Assembly: GCF_034931405.1 (NCBI RefSeq)
Contig: NZ_JAYGHA010000017.1
Location: 65,988 to 129,987, forward strand
Length of the DNA stretch: 64,000 nt
Origin: RDYJ01 sp034931405
GTDB taxonomy: Bacteria > Cyanobacteriota > Cyanobacteriia > Cyanobacteriales > Nostocaceae
Direction of reading: 5' to 3'
Part shown: positions 33,312-41,708 of the stretch, piece by piece
Numbering within the stretch: position 1 is the stretch's first letter
How the letters are laid out: each line of letters opens with the position of its first letter
Made by a program: the position numbers and the translations under genes
The notes under the pieces: generated by a model
Told to the model about the DNA's origin: nothing
The model's database searches: none
Seen by the model: the letters and a program-made list of their open reading frames with translations, nothing else

Positions 33312-34499
33312 TTAATAAAAAAGAGAAAGTTGTTCAGCTATCTCTTTACCTTTAGATTTATTTCCGTGAATTAAATTAAAGAGATAAATACCAAGTTCTT
33401 CTGCAAGTAATACAGGAACTGCATTACCAATTTGTTTATATTTAGAACTGACAGAACCATAAAAAATCCAATCATCAGGAAAAGTTTGAATTTTCGCAGA
33501 TTCACGGACAGTTAAAGAACGTAATTCTATAGGATGACACATATCTGTAGCTTTTTGATGGGGACTTGTTGTAATTGTTGGAGAAGGTTTATTCCAAGAT
33601 AATCTTCTATAAAAACCTACTTTTCCACCTCCAGAATTATAAGCACCTCCCATAGCTTCTTTTTTTAATTCTTCTGGTAAATGTTTCCAGTTTTGTCCAG
33701 CTTCTAATAATCTTAAATATTTTAAGCGACTTTCTGGATAAGCCATAAATTCTCGTTCTGCATCAACCAAATCTGTGATAGCATCTCCTAAAGTCCGCCA
33801 TTTAGGTAAAATTTTGCCATCTTTACAATATTTGGGAATAGGAAATGTAGGAGTTTCACCATCTCTAGAACCAATAAATACTACACGATCTCTATTCTGT
33901 GGAACACCATAATCTGCTGCTTCTAAAAGGTTATAAACTACGTTATAGCCTATTTCCTTCATTTCTGATAATACTACTTTCAAAGCAGCACCAGCCATTT
34001 CATCAGGTTCTAAAGGTGGGTAATCTTTTCCGCGTTGATTAATTGGTCTGTGACGAAGTGGAGCAGAAAGTAAACCTTTGACATTTTCCATTAAGAAAAA
34101 ACGGGGTTGAACTTCTTTCACAATCCGAATAAAGTCCATAAATAAACTACCGCGAGGGTCCATAACTGAACCTCTTTTTCCTGCGGTACTAAATGGTTGA
34201 CATGGTGGACCACCTGTAACTAAATCTACTTCACCAGGTTGTAAAGCACGTCCTAAATTTAAAACTCTTCCTCCCTCTTCTAGTAATTCTTGAGAAGTGA
34301 TATTTTGTATTTCTCTGGGAATCGCACTTTCTTGAAGAAATGGACGATTAAGAGCAATTGTTTTTGCAGCATCACGGTCCTTTTCTACTACACTTACTGT
34401 ATGAAATCCTGCTTTTTCCATCCCCAAGTCTAGACCAAAAGCACCTGTAAATAATGAAATGGAAATAGCTTTACCATCTATCATGCTTATTGCTCCCAA
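33312..34499 (-). CDS. C5 cytosine DNA methyltransferase (Dcm-type)
   Basis: 395 residues with the ordered motifs of m5C methyltransferases: SAM-binding SLFTGAFGLDLG, the catalytic PCQ loop TGGPPCQPFS (C100), ENVKGL, QNRDRVVFIGSR and the C-terminal YKQIGNAVPVLLA. A target-recognition region of about 90 residues separates motifs VIII and IX. A start at MIDGKAIS (34484) is also possible. No intact cognate endonuclease is adjacent, only a remnant (33111-33296), so it may act as an orphan methylase, or as a relic that still protects the genome. Recognition site unknown. Confidence 0.95.
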   Translation of the reverse strand: MGAISMIDGKAISISLFTGAFGLDLGMEKAGFHTVSVVEKDRDAAKTIALNRPFLQESAIPREIQNITSQELLEEGGRVLNLGRALQPGEVDLVTGGPPCQPFSTAGKRGSVMDPRGSLFMDFIRIVKEVQPRFFLMENVKGLLSAPLRHRPINQRGKDYPPLEPDEMAGAALKVVLSEMKEIGYNVVYNLLEAADYGVPQNRDRVVFIGSRDGETPTFPIPKYCKDGKILPKWRTLGDAITDLVDAEREFMAYPESRLKYLRLLEAGQNWKHLPEELKKEAMGGAYNSGGGKVGFYRRLSWNKPSPTITTSPHQKATDMCHPIELRSLTVRESAKIQTFPDDWIFYGSVSSKYKQIGNAVPVLLAEELGIYLFNLIHGNKSKGKEIAEQLSLFY

Positions 34500-34615
34500 A
34501 CAATTGCTAAAATAAATAATTATATAATGAGATGTATAAGAAACTTGCTCATATATAACTAATTAGATCAAGTGTATCACTCTTTGGAGATAGATAGATT
34601 TAATAATTGTAAACA

Positions 34616-35221
34616 TTACCAAATCATCCCTAAATTCAAAACAAAACCCTTTAAAACATCTTCCCCCGAAACCGTAGCAGGAGATTCCAAAACCTCAACC
34701 TCTTTACCAGGTCTATAAATCTCCACTTGACGAGATTTGCGATTAATTAATATACCTAAAAGCACACCATTATCTATATATTCTTTCATCTTTTCCTGTG
34801 TAGTCTTCAAACTATCACTAGGAGAAAGTAACTCAATTATAAAATCAGGACAAATAGGAGGAAACTTTCGTTTTTCCTCATCAGTTAAAGCATCCCATTT
34901 TTCTAACTTAATCCAAGAAGCATCAGGAGAACGTTCTGCTTGCAGCAGCGATTAGCTATCTGCACCATTTGGTAACTTAAAACAAGTAGAAGAATCAAAA
35001 GCAATGCCAGTACCATCAGCATCAGTCCAGTTAAATAACTGTTGATTTAATCTACCATTACGATTTCCCGTTTCTCCTCCCGTTGGTGGCATAATTATTA
35101 ACTCTCCATTTGCAGTACGTTCAAATCTTAAATCACGGTTTGCTTGACATAGTTTAAAAAACTGATCATCAGTCATTTTTATTACTGAATCTAAATTGAC
35201 AGTTAAAGCATTCATTGTCAT
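34616..35221 (-). pseudogene. Uma2-family endonuclease, broken by a 24-bp repeat insertion
   Basis: A close paralogue of the intact gene at 40586-41167. It starts identically (MTMNALTVNL) and is readable to PNGAD; then a 24-bp insert (34934-34957) adds an in-frame TAA, after which the frame is open to the same end (LKGFVLNLGMIW). Without the insert the protein would be full length, about 193 residues. Uma2 proteins have a PD-(D/E)xK fold and are very common in cyanobacteria; their role is unknown. Confidence 0.92.
34934..34957. mobile_element. 24-bp small dispersed repeat inserted in Uma2
   Basis: Comparison with the intact copy (about 40902-40912) shows the minus-strand site GCAGAT-CGG opened between T and C by 24 bp. 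On the minus strand the insert starts agctaatcgctgct and ends gcaagcagaa. It shares cgctgctgcaagcag with the insert in the units at 47711-47850, which also sit after GAT and before CG. Confidence 0.85.
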
Positions 35222-35253
35222 ATCCTCATTGAATGTTCAGGGAGAAATTTTAA

Positions 35254-35427
35254 CTAGAACAAAATAATATTCTTCAACGTTGGTTATATGAGTTAGAAAC
35301 ACATAAAATTGCTCAATCAAATCAATCTCAAGTTAAATTATCGGAATTACTTTTTTTACCTGAACTAGAAGAAACTGAACCATTGTTTAAACGAGATAAA
35401 GACACAGTTAGAGACATTACATTATAA
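35254..35427 (+). pseudogene. Gene remnant, 57 codons without start
   Basis: The frame LEQNNILQRWLYELETHKIA followed by LSELLFLPELEETEPLFKRD has coding character and ends at a stop (35425-35427), but begins directly after a stop codon with no ATG. It appears to be the C-terminal end of a lost gene between the broken Uma2 and the toxin gene. I do not recognise the family. Confidence 0.4.
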
Positions 35428-35484
35428 CTTATTTATTAGATACTTGTGTTATTTTTAAATATGTAAAAAACAAGTTCAATAAAG

Positions 35485-35754
35485 ATGCAAAAATTAAATA
35501 TTGGTGCAAAAATAAAAAAACAAATGAGTAAAAGGGGTTGGACAAAAGAAATGCTTGAATCAGTTTACTTTAATCCTAGCAAAACTGAACTAACAAAAGA
35601 TAGACGATATAATATAGATGGTACAAGAAAAGATGATCCTGCTACTGTTTATTACCGTGGTGATGGTGCATATATCGTTTGTAATGATATTACAGGTGAT
35701 GTAGTTCAAGTTAGTGATGTTAATGATCCTAACTGGATAGAAAAACAATACTAA
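35485..35754 (+). CDS. Stand-alone colicin-E5-like ribonuclease toxin
   Basis: 89 residues. The motif order KKQMSKRGWTKEMLESVY, then DGTRKDDPATVYYRGDGAYIV and GDVVQVSDVNDPNW is that of the colicin-E5-related RNase domain usually seen at the C-terminus of polymorphic or contact-dependent toxins, whose E5 prototype cleaves specific tRNA anticodons. Here it is a free-standing gene with no delivery domain. ATG start at 35485. The next gene, 30 bp downstream, is the probable immunity or antitoxin. A truncated duplicate lies at 31687-31914. Confidence 0.8.
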   Translation: MQKLNIGAKIKKQMSKRGWTKEMLESVYFNPSKTELTKDRRYNIDGTRKDDPATVYYRGDGAYIVCNDITGDVVQVSDVNDPNWIEKQY

Positions 35755-35784
35755 ATCATTATCAATAAAAAAGGAGTAGAAAAT

Positions 35785-36072
35785 ATGAAATTAATTGACC
35801 AATATCAGGAAACAGGAATTATTAAAGCTGGGGAATTACTATTATCTCCTGCTGATGCACTTGAGTTTATGAAAGAAATTGCAGAAAGGGAGATTTTAAT
35901 ATTAGGTGTAAATTTATGGTGTTATGTTGATAATAAAATTGCTGAAGATCCAGGTTCATTAGATTTAAGTGAAATTGATAATCCTCAAGAAAGTGTGTCT
36001 ATAGCTAAAAAGTTTATTAGTCAACATTTACCAGAAGGAACTGCTTTTGTTTCTTTTGTTTTAGATGAATAA
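35785..36072 (+). CDS. Probable immunity/antitoxin protein for the E5-like toxin
   Basis: 95 residues, acidic, beginning MKLIDQYQETGIIKAGELLL and ending with FVSFVLDE; no known DNA-binding motif. An AAAAAGGAG stands before the ATG. Close placement behind the toxin (30 bp) and co-duplication with it at 31687-31914 point to a coupled toxin-immunity pair. No recognised immunity family name; function is by context. Confidence 0.65.
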   Translation: MKLIDQYQETGIIKAGELLLSPADALEFMKEIAEREILILGVNLWCYVDNKIAEDPGSLDLSEIDNPQESVSIAKKFISQHLPEGTAFVSFVLDE

Positions 36073-36117
36073 AAACATACATAAATAGCTGTAGAATAGT
36101 CTTGTGGGGAACTGTAC

Positions 36118-36344
36118 GATTCCGACGGAGTGCTATCTCTATTCCTTCGGAACGCTACCGCGAACGCGATCGCACACAACTACCCTAATTCTAAACGATT
36201 CCTACGGAGCGCTTCGCTATCGCACCCCAACACCCCAAAACAGCGATTCCTACGGAGCGCTTCGCTATCGCTCACAACTACCCCAATTTTAAACGATTCC
36301 TACGGAGCGCTTCGCTATCGCACCCCAACATCCCTAAATAGCAA
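36118..36344. repeat. HIP1/insert repeat array
   Basis: Four to five units of the reverse-oriented repeat. Three have cgattcctacggagcgctt followed by cgctatcgc. They alternate with caccccaacaccccaaaac and cacaactaccccaatttt spacers. ORFs predicted across it (repeating SYGALRYRT or LRSASLS) are repeat translation and not genes. Confidence 0.85.
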
Positions 36345-36410
36345 TGGTTGTCAAATCCTCTTGAAATTATTATGCTTCAGATAGAAATGAATGATTAACG
36401 GAAAACTCAA

Positions 36411-36626
36411 ATGACAATCAATACATCTATAGAAGAACGGCTTTCAGCAGTAGAAATTGCACTTACACAGTTACAAAAGCAAATTGTAGCTCCTCAACCA
36501 ATGAATTGGCTAGAACAAATTACAGGTTCTTTTAAGAATGACTCAGCTTTTGAAGAAGTGCTTGCTTATGGAAGAGTAATTCGTCAAGGTGATGAATCCA
36601 TTCTGGAAACGCCAGAAGAATCATGA
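36411..36626 (+). CDS. Antitoxin of the second PIN pair
   Basis: 71 residues, with an N-terminal coiled-coil-like helix (SIEERLSAVEIALTQLQKQI) and an acidic end (GDESILETPEES). No clear DNA-binding fold. Its stop overlaps the start of the PIN toxin gene by 4 bp (ATGA), implying translational coupling. Assigned by context and size. Confidence 0.72.
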   Translation: MTINTSIEERLSAVEIALTQLQKQIVAPQPMNWLEQITGSFKNDSAFEEVLAYGRVIRQGDESILETPEES

Positions 36627-37051
36627 AATATTTATTAGATACTGATCATCTGAGCATTCTTCAACGACAAACAGGAAACGATTACAGCAATCTTTCAACG
36701 CGGATGAATTGCTATCCATTATCAGATTTTGCTGTATCAACAGTGACATTTCACGAGCAGATGTTGGGTTGCCATGCTTATATTAATCGTGCGCGTAATG
36801 CTAATGATGTAGTCAAAGGGTATGAAATGATGACGCGACTCCTTAACGATTTCAAGGTATTACCTTTAGTCTCATTTGATACGGGAGCAGCAGAGGCATT
36901 TAATCAATTACAATCACAACGCATTCAACTGGCCAAGATGGATGCGCGAATTGCTTCAATTGCGCTTTTTCGTGGATTGGTTTTATTAACTCGCAATCAT
37001 CAAGATTTTGGTAAGGCGACCGGATTATTACTCGAAGATTGGACAGTTTAA
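36623..37051 (+). CDS. PIN-domain toxin (VapC-like), second pair
   Basis: 142 residues: MKYLLDTDHLSILQRQ carries the first Asp (D6), TVTFHEQMLG the Glu, KMDARIASIAL the third acid and LLTRNHQDFGK the C-terminal part (RNxxDF), as in VapC/FitB-type PIN nucleases. Intact, and follows the antitoxin with a 4-bp overlap. Followed by a HIP1 repeat within 5 bp of the stop. Confidence 0.92.
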   Translation: MKYLLDTDHLSILQRQTGNDYSNLSTRMNCYPLSDFAVSTVTFHEQMLGCHAYINRARNANDVVKGYEMMTRLLNDFKVLPLVSFDTGAAEAFNQLQSQRIQLAKMDARIASIALFRGLVLLTRNHQDFGKATGLLLEDWTV

Positions 37052-37055
37052 AACA

Positions 37056-37111
37056 GCGATCGCACTCCAACAGCCCCAAACAGCGATTCCTACGTATCGC
37101 TTCGCTATCGC
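37056..37111. repeat. HIP1 unit plus long unit
   Basis: A plain HIP1 (37056-37063) followed by one interrupted unit (gcgattcctacgtatcgctt, then cgctatcgc). The array begins 4 bp after the PIN toxin stop. Confidence 0.8.
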
Positions 37112-37184
37112 ACAAATAAGTTGTAGAAGGTTTAAAAATTTGATATGATGTTAATGAAAACTGTTTAATTTTTGCAGAAAAACT

Positions 37185-37433
37185 ATGTCTCAAGCAATTG
37201 ATAAACCTATAATTCAAGAAAACACACTGTTAGATAAATTTAGAAATCTAACTATTGAACAACAACAAACTATCTTAGATTTTATGGAATTTATGCACAG
37301 TAAAAAAACAAAATCACAAGACAATCAAGAGGTTTCAGCTTATGACTTAGCTAAGGAATGGGCTGGATCTGTAGAAAGTGGGATTGGTGATTTATCTACT
37401 AATAAAAGGTATCTTCAAGGATTTGGTAAATAA
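37185..37433 (+). CDS. Antitoxin (DUF2281-like) of the third PIN pair
   Basis: 82 residues. The core LLDKFRNLTIEQQQTILDFM followed by EFMHSKK matches DUF2281-type antitoxins; the C-terminus (LAKEWAGSVESGIGDLS) is also typical of cyanobacterial antitoxins in this class. It ends TAATG, overlapping the next start by one base, so the PIN toxin is coupled. Confidence 0.82.
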   Translation: MSQAIDKPIIQENTLLDKFRNLTIEQQQTILDFMEFMHSKKTKSQDNQEVSAYDLAKEWAGSVESGIGDLSTNKRYLQGFGK

Positions 37434-37849
37434 TGAAATCAGAAATTATTATAGATACTTCACCTTTAGTGGCTTTTATTGATAAAAGTGATGATTTTCA
37501 TGAATGGACAGTAGCAAAATGGAAAAATTTACGTCCTCCTTTATTTACTTGTGAAGCGGTTGTTGCGGAGTCTGGTTTTTTATTACAAAATGTTCATGGA
37601 GGAGAAAGTGCTATTTTATCTTTATTGGAAGCAGAAGTAATTAAAATACCTTTTAATTTAAGTGAAGAAGTAACAGTAATTAAGCAATTAATGAAACAAT
37701 ATCAATCCGTTCCTATGTCTTTAGCTGATGCTTGTTTAGTGAGAATGAGTGAATTAATTAGAGGAAGTAGTGTTTTCACTTTAGATAGCGATTTTAGGGT
37801 TTATCGTCAATATAAAAATAAGGTTATTCCTGTTATTATGCCTGAATAA
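37433..37849 (+). CDS. PIN-domain toxin, third pair
   Basis: 138 residues. MKSEIIIDTSPLVAFIDKSD has the first Asp (D9), CEAVVAESGFLL the Glu, MSLADACLVRMSE the third Asp and FTLDSDFRVYR the fourth. This is a complete PIN active site. It overlaps its antitoxin by 1 bp. The third PIN pair within 5 kb, each with a different antitoxin type. Confidence 0.92.
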   Translation: MKSEIIIDTSPLVAFIDKSDDFHEWTVAKWKNLRPPLFTCEAVVAESGFLLQNVHGGESAILSLLEAEVIKIPFNLSEEVTVIKQLMKQYQSVPMSLADACLVRMSELIRGSSVFTLDSDFRVYRQYKNKVIPVIMPE

Positions 37850-37875
37850 CATCATTGAATTGCACCACAGTCTCC

Positions 37876-38313
37876 CGATTACTAGGTCGCGCTTCGCTAT
37901 CGCACCCCAACATCCCCAAACAGCGATCGCACACAACCACCCTAATTTTAGATGATCGCACCCCAAATCCCCAAACAGCGATCGCTCACAACCACCCCAA
38001 TTTTAAACGATCGCACCCCAACATCCCCAAACAGCGATCGCACACAACCCCCTAATTTTAAACGATCGCTCTCCCAACTTATTCCTAAATGGCGATCGCT
38101 CATAACTACCTCAATTTTAGGCGATCGCTCTCCCAACTTATTCCTAAATGATGATCGCTCACAACTACCCTAATTTTAAATGATCGCTATTCCAACTTAT
38201 TCCTAAATGGCGATCGCTCACAACTACCCTAATTTTAAACGATCGCTCGATCGCTCACAACCACCCAATTTTAGGCGATCGCACTCCGAACTATCATCCT
38301 AAACAGCGATCAC
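37876..38313. repeat. Long HIP1 array
   Basis: About 14 short units, each a HIP1 or HIP1 derivative plus spacer. Seven perfect GCGATCGC occur here; the rest are variants such as acgatcgc, tgatcgct or gcgatcac. Spacers alternate between cacaaccaccctaatttta and a caccccaacatccccaaaca or ctcccaacttattcctaaa type. Mostly plain (uninterrupted) units, unlike 50516-50833. Confidence 0.85.
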
Positions 38314-38403
38314 TGTCCCGTTTTCAAATAGAAGTTACAAAAAATCATAGTATTGAAGCAAAAAATGTTATAAATCAATACAAGGATTAATAAGGTATCT
38401 AAA

Positions 38404-38925
38404 ATGTTTAGACTTCTCAAACATCTACCTATAGCAGCTTTTTGTCTTGCTATAACAGCAACATCAGCTAAAGCAAACTGGCAATTTACAAAATGGGGAA
38501 TGTCTCCAAAAGAATTAGAGCAAGTATCACCAGTTAAACTTAGAGTAAAAATTAGTACCGGAGATAATTGTCCAGCTAAAAATCCTTTAGGAAAAACTTA
38601 TAACGTTAGATATGCTTCTGATTGGAATGTTGGAAGCATGAAATTTATTGCTTGCTATCTTTTTTTAGACAATAAACTTAATCGAGTTTATTTAACGTCA
38701 TCAAATGTAGATGCAGCAGCAATTATTAAGGGTTTATCTCAAAGATATGGTAGTCCACAAGTCAATACTCTTTTAAGTTCTGTTGGCATTGTTAGTTATA
38801 ATTGGGATTTACTCAATGAAGAAATAAGATTTGTTTTGCGTAAATATGAAGATAAGGAGCTTTATATAGTAGATTATAAAAGCAAGAAAGGAACGAATGA
38901 AATTCTAATTAGAGATGGACTTTAA
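38404..38925 (+). CDS. Exported protein of unknown function
   Basis: 173 residues. A Sec signal peptide (FRLLKHLPIAAFCLAITATSAKA, cleavage likely before NWQF at about residue 25) is followed by a mature domain starting FTKWGMSPKELEQVSP, a motif reminiscent of secreted bacterial proteins with 'WGMS..E' openings. Two Cys (about 60 and 80) may form a disulfide. Periplasmic. No neighbours of related function. Confidence 0.75.
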   Translation: MFRLLKHLPIAAFCLAITATSAKANWQFTKWGMSPKELEQVSPVKLRVKISTGDNCPAKNPLGKTYNVRYASDWNVGSMKFIACYLFLDNKLNRVYLTSSNVDAAAIIKGLSQRYGSPQVNTLLSSVGIVSYNWDLLNEEIRFVLRKYEDKELYIVDYKSKKGTNEILIRDGL

Positions 38926-39087
38926 TAAATAATTTGCTAGTTGAGTTAGACTTAGTAACAGTCATTAAATAAGAAATTATTTCTCCAATACTTAATACAA
39001 TACCAGTTAGTTATTAGGTGAGAAATTTATCAAACAAGTCTTATCAGGCTTGTGTGCTAAGTCTAAATATTCTCTACTAAGCAAACT

Positions 39088-40491
39088 TCAGTTATCTTTT
39101 ATATTTAACCTTGCCTCTGATCTCAAAATTATAGTTCCAATAGTTTCTTTATCAAAACCTAATTCTTTTAAAAGCAAGATTTCAACTAGGACTTTTAGCC
39201 TCTGAATTTGCAAGCGAAAATTTTTACCATAGACATCTCCATCATATCCACTCCCATGAGATAGTGTATTTCTAATTTTAACAATCTCGTTGACAAAATC
39301 ATTCTTGGATTTACCATCTAAAAATATATTAAACGCATTCTCTTGTTTATTGAGATGCTTAATAATTTCTTGAAAGCTTTGACTCTTTAACAAGCTCATT
39401 ATTTTTCCATTCAAGCTAAGATTATTACTATTTATTAATTTCCTTTCTAACCATTTTTGATGATATTCCGGTACTTGATTCATTATATCTTCTAATATTT
39501 TTGAATGTTCATCCTCACTTCGTTCAAATTTCTTCAATTCAGAATTAATATCTTTTTGGCAATATGACTCCAAAGATTGAATTAAACTAAGGATATCCTG
39601 TTGAGGGTAATATGAATTAGGGTTATCTAAAACACCAAAATAAAGTTCGTAAACCGTTCCCATATCTTTTGCTTTCTCAAACCAATTCTTAATAAAAAGC
39701 TCAAATTTGTCTGAGATATCATGAAAAGTAAAAAACATTTCATGCCAAGATAATTTAGACGCAAGGATATCATTTGCAGGACTTGATAACTTGCCTAGTA
39801 TACGAACAACTGAGATTACACCATCTTTTGATATAAAACCATTCATGATTAAAGGAAAAACTGGTTTTGTGATTGCTAGAGTTAAAAAGTTTCGTGTATA
39901 ACTCATTATTTTTATGTAATCTTTATAGTGTCTTTCTTGAGAAGAATCTATAGTTATAAATACTTTTCTATCAATTGTTATTTTTTCAAACAAACTAACA
40001 CTTTTCCCATAATTTATATGGATTGATAAACTATAATTATTGTCAATAGATGCCTGAGCAAGTTGTTCCCCTCTTTTATTTACTATGTGTTCTTCAGCAT
40101 TTTCTGATTGTACAAAATCAAATGTTTGATTGTTAACCCATTCATTTATAAATGAGTAATGTATAGAAATTTTGTTGAATTTTACATTGGAATCATTATA
40201 AAAATGATGACCTAAAAAAATTAAGTTTACGTATACATAATATAAGAAAACTCCATTTCCCTTTTCCTTCTTCCTGAGAAAGCAATCGTACAAAGTTATG
40301 TCTCCATTTTTTACAGTAGTTCCCAATATAATAAAAGGCTGATTGACAATATTAAATTCAATCAGATAATCAGAATTTCCTATTATCTCTAATTCGCCAC
40401 CTTCAAAGGATGTGAATCTACAAATTCCAGCTAATCTCTCACTAGAATTATTCGGCAACCACCAAAATCCTTTAAAGTCAAAACTTTCCAT
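39088..40491 (-). CDS. apeA: ApeA-like anti-phage HEPN protein
   Basis: 467 residues. The N-terminus (SFDFKGFWWLPNNSSERLAG) and following beta-rich region match the ApeA N-terminal domain; the C-terminal HEPN domain has the RNTLSH catalytic motif (R407, H412). ApeA is a single-gene abortive-infection system that probably cleaves RNA after phage sensing. The catalytic pair is intact. AT-rich and isolated on its strand, in the midst of TA modules, consistent with horizontal acquisition. Confidence 0.85.
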   Translation of the reverse strand: MESFDFKGFWWLPNNSSERLAGICRFTSFEGGELEIIGNSDYLIEFNIVNQPFIILGTTVKNGDITLYDCFLRKKEKGNGVFLYYVYVNLIFLGHHFYNDSNVKFNKISIHYSFINEWVNNQTFDFVQSENAEEHIVNKRGEQLAQASIDNNYSLSIHINYGKSVSLFEKITIDRKVFITIDSSQERHYKDYIKIMSYTRNFLTLAITKPVFPLIMNGFISKDGVISVVRILGKLSSPANDILASKLSWHEMFFTFHDISDKFELFIKNWFEKAKDMGTVYELYFGVLDNPNSYYPQQDILSLIQSLESYCQKDINSELKKFERSEDEHSKILEDIMNQVPEYHQKWLERKLINSNNLSLNGKIMSLLKSQSFQEIIKHLNKQENAFNIFLDGKSKNDFVNEIVKIRNTLSHGSGYDGDVYGKNFRLQIQRLKVLVEILLLKELGFDKETIGTIILRSEARLNIKDN

Positions 40492-40585
40492 ATCATTCTT
40501 CCTCTCTCTTATTCTCTTGAAACTATCTTTATCTATGTTTAATTTATTTAATTACTCATTCCTAACTAACTGCATATTCTGTAAA

Positions 40586-41167
40586 CTACCAAATCATCCC
40601 CAAATTCAAAACAAAACCCTTTAAAACATCTTCCCCCGAAACCGTAGCAGGAGATTCCAAAACTTCAACCTCCTTCCCTTGTCTATAAATCTCCACTTGA
40701 CGAGATTTCCGATTAATTAATATACCTAAACGCACACCATTATCTATATATTCCTTCATCTTTTCCTGTGTAGTTTTCAAACTATCACTAGGAGAAAGTA
40801 ACTCAATTACAAAATCAGGACATAAGGGAGGAAACTTTTGTTTTTCCTCATCAGTTAAAGCATCCCATCTTTCTAACTTTATCCAAGAAGCATCAGGAGA
40901 CCGATCTGCACCATTTGGTAACTTAAAACAAGTAGAAGAATCAAAAACTACACCCTCCTGATTTTGCTCATTCCAAATCCAAAGTTGAGCAGTAATACCC
41001 GCATTACGATTTCCCGTTTCTCCTCCCGTTGGTGGCATAATTATTAATTCCCCATTGGCATTTCTTTCAAATCTCAATTCCTGGTTGTTTTGACATAGTT
41101 TGAAAAACTGCTCATCAGTCATTTCTATTACTGATTCTAAATTGACAGTTAAAGCATTCATGGTCAT
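40586..41167 (-). CDS. Uma2-family endonuclease (intact paralogue)
   Basis: 193 residues. The PD-(D/E)xK-like core is seen in FDSSTCFKLPNGADRSPDASW and CPDFVIELLSPSD, followed by MKEYIDNGVRLGILI and a conserved EVEVLES end. Uma2 proteins are abundant in cyanobacteria, and their substrate is unknown. It is the intact sister of 34616-35221 and preserves the uninterrupted insertion site. Start ATG 41167 (the ATG at residue 3 is also possible). Confidence 0.9.
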   Translation of the reverse strand: MTMNALTVNLESVIEMTDEQFFKLCQNNQELRFERNANGELIIMPPTGGETGNRNAGITAQLWIWNEQNQEGVVFDSSTCFKLPNGADRSPDASWIKLERWDALTDEEKQKFPPLCPDFVIELLSPSDSLKTTQEKMKEYIDNGVRLGILINRKSRQVEIYRQGKEVEVLESPATVSGEDVLKGFVLNLGMIW

Positions 41168-41708
41168 ATCCTCATTGAATATTTAGGTAGAAAATTTAAC
41201 TATCTCATAAGCTATTTTATATGATTAATCCGATTTTTCATATTTTTGTATAGAGTATTTAACAGAGAAAATTAAACCCTACATAAAAACTCTCTCAAAC
41301 CCTCTTACCTCTGCGTCCTCTGCGTCTCTGCGGTTAGTTCCTCTTCCTTCCTCTCTTCTTCCTTCGTGTTCTTCGTGTCTATCCCTACGGGACGCTACGC
41401 GAACGTGGTTAATTTTCATACAAACCCCTACCCTTACCCACACCAATTAAACAACCATATAGTTAAATAACAGAATATCAATGTAAACAGAATTTACAAA
41501 AACCTGAGAGAATCTTAGTTATTTGTTAAGATTTATCAAAAATGATTACGTTTTTTATATCATTTTGTTTCAGTTCGGGGATAAAACCCCCACTGAGTCA
41601 GAGTTTTCTGGTAAAAAACTCTTAATTGCCGAAGAAAATGGAAGAGAGAACCGGCATTAGCCGTGATGAACTTCCAGTAGAGAACACGCCTCAAAGGAGC
41701 TTATCTGA
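41168..41708. other. Intergenic region upstream of chlH
   Basis: 541 bp with a dispersed low-complexity tract (41310-41420; ctctgcgtctctgcggtta, then ttcttcgtgtctatccctac) seen in many cyanobacterial spacers. Near the chlH start is a hairpin with 8-bp arms agagtttt/aaaactct (41600-41622) and just before it a gggg/cccc inverted repeat (41577-41591). These may belong to the chlH leader. AGGAG (41696-41700) is the likely ribosome binding site. No ORF. Confidence 0.55.

Noticed and set aside
36104..36384. ORFs with SYGALRYRT repeats
   Set aside because: Repeat translation of the HIP1/insert array, open in several frames at the same time.
41600..41622. Terminator upstream of chlH
   Set aside because: Has an 8-bp stem but stands only 86 bp before the chlH start with no gene ending in front of it; more probably part of the leader or random.
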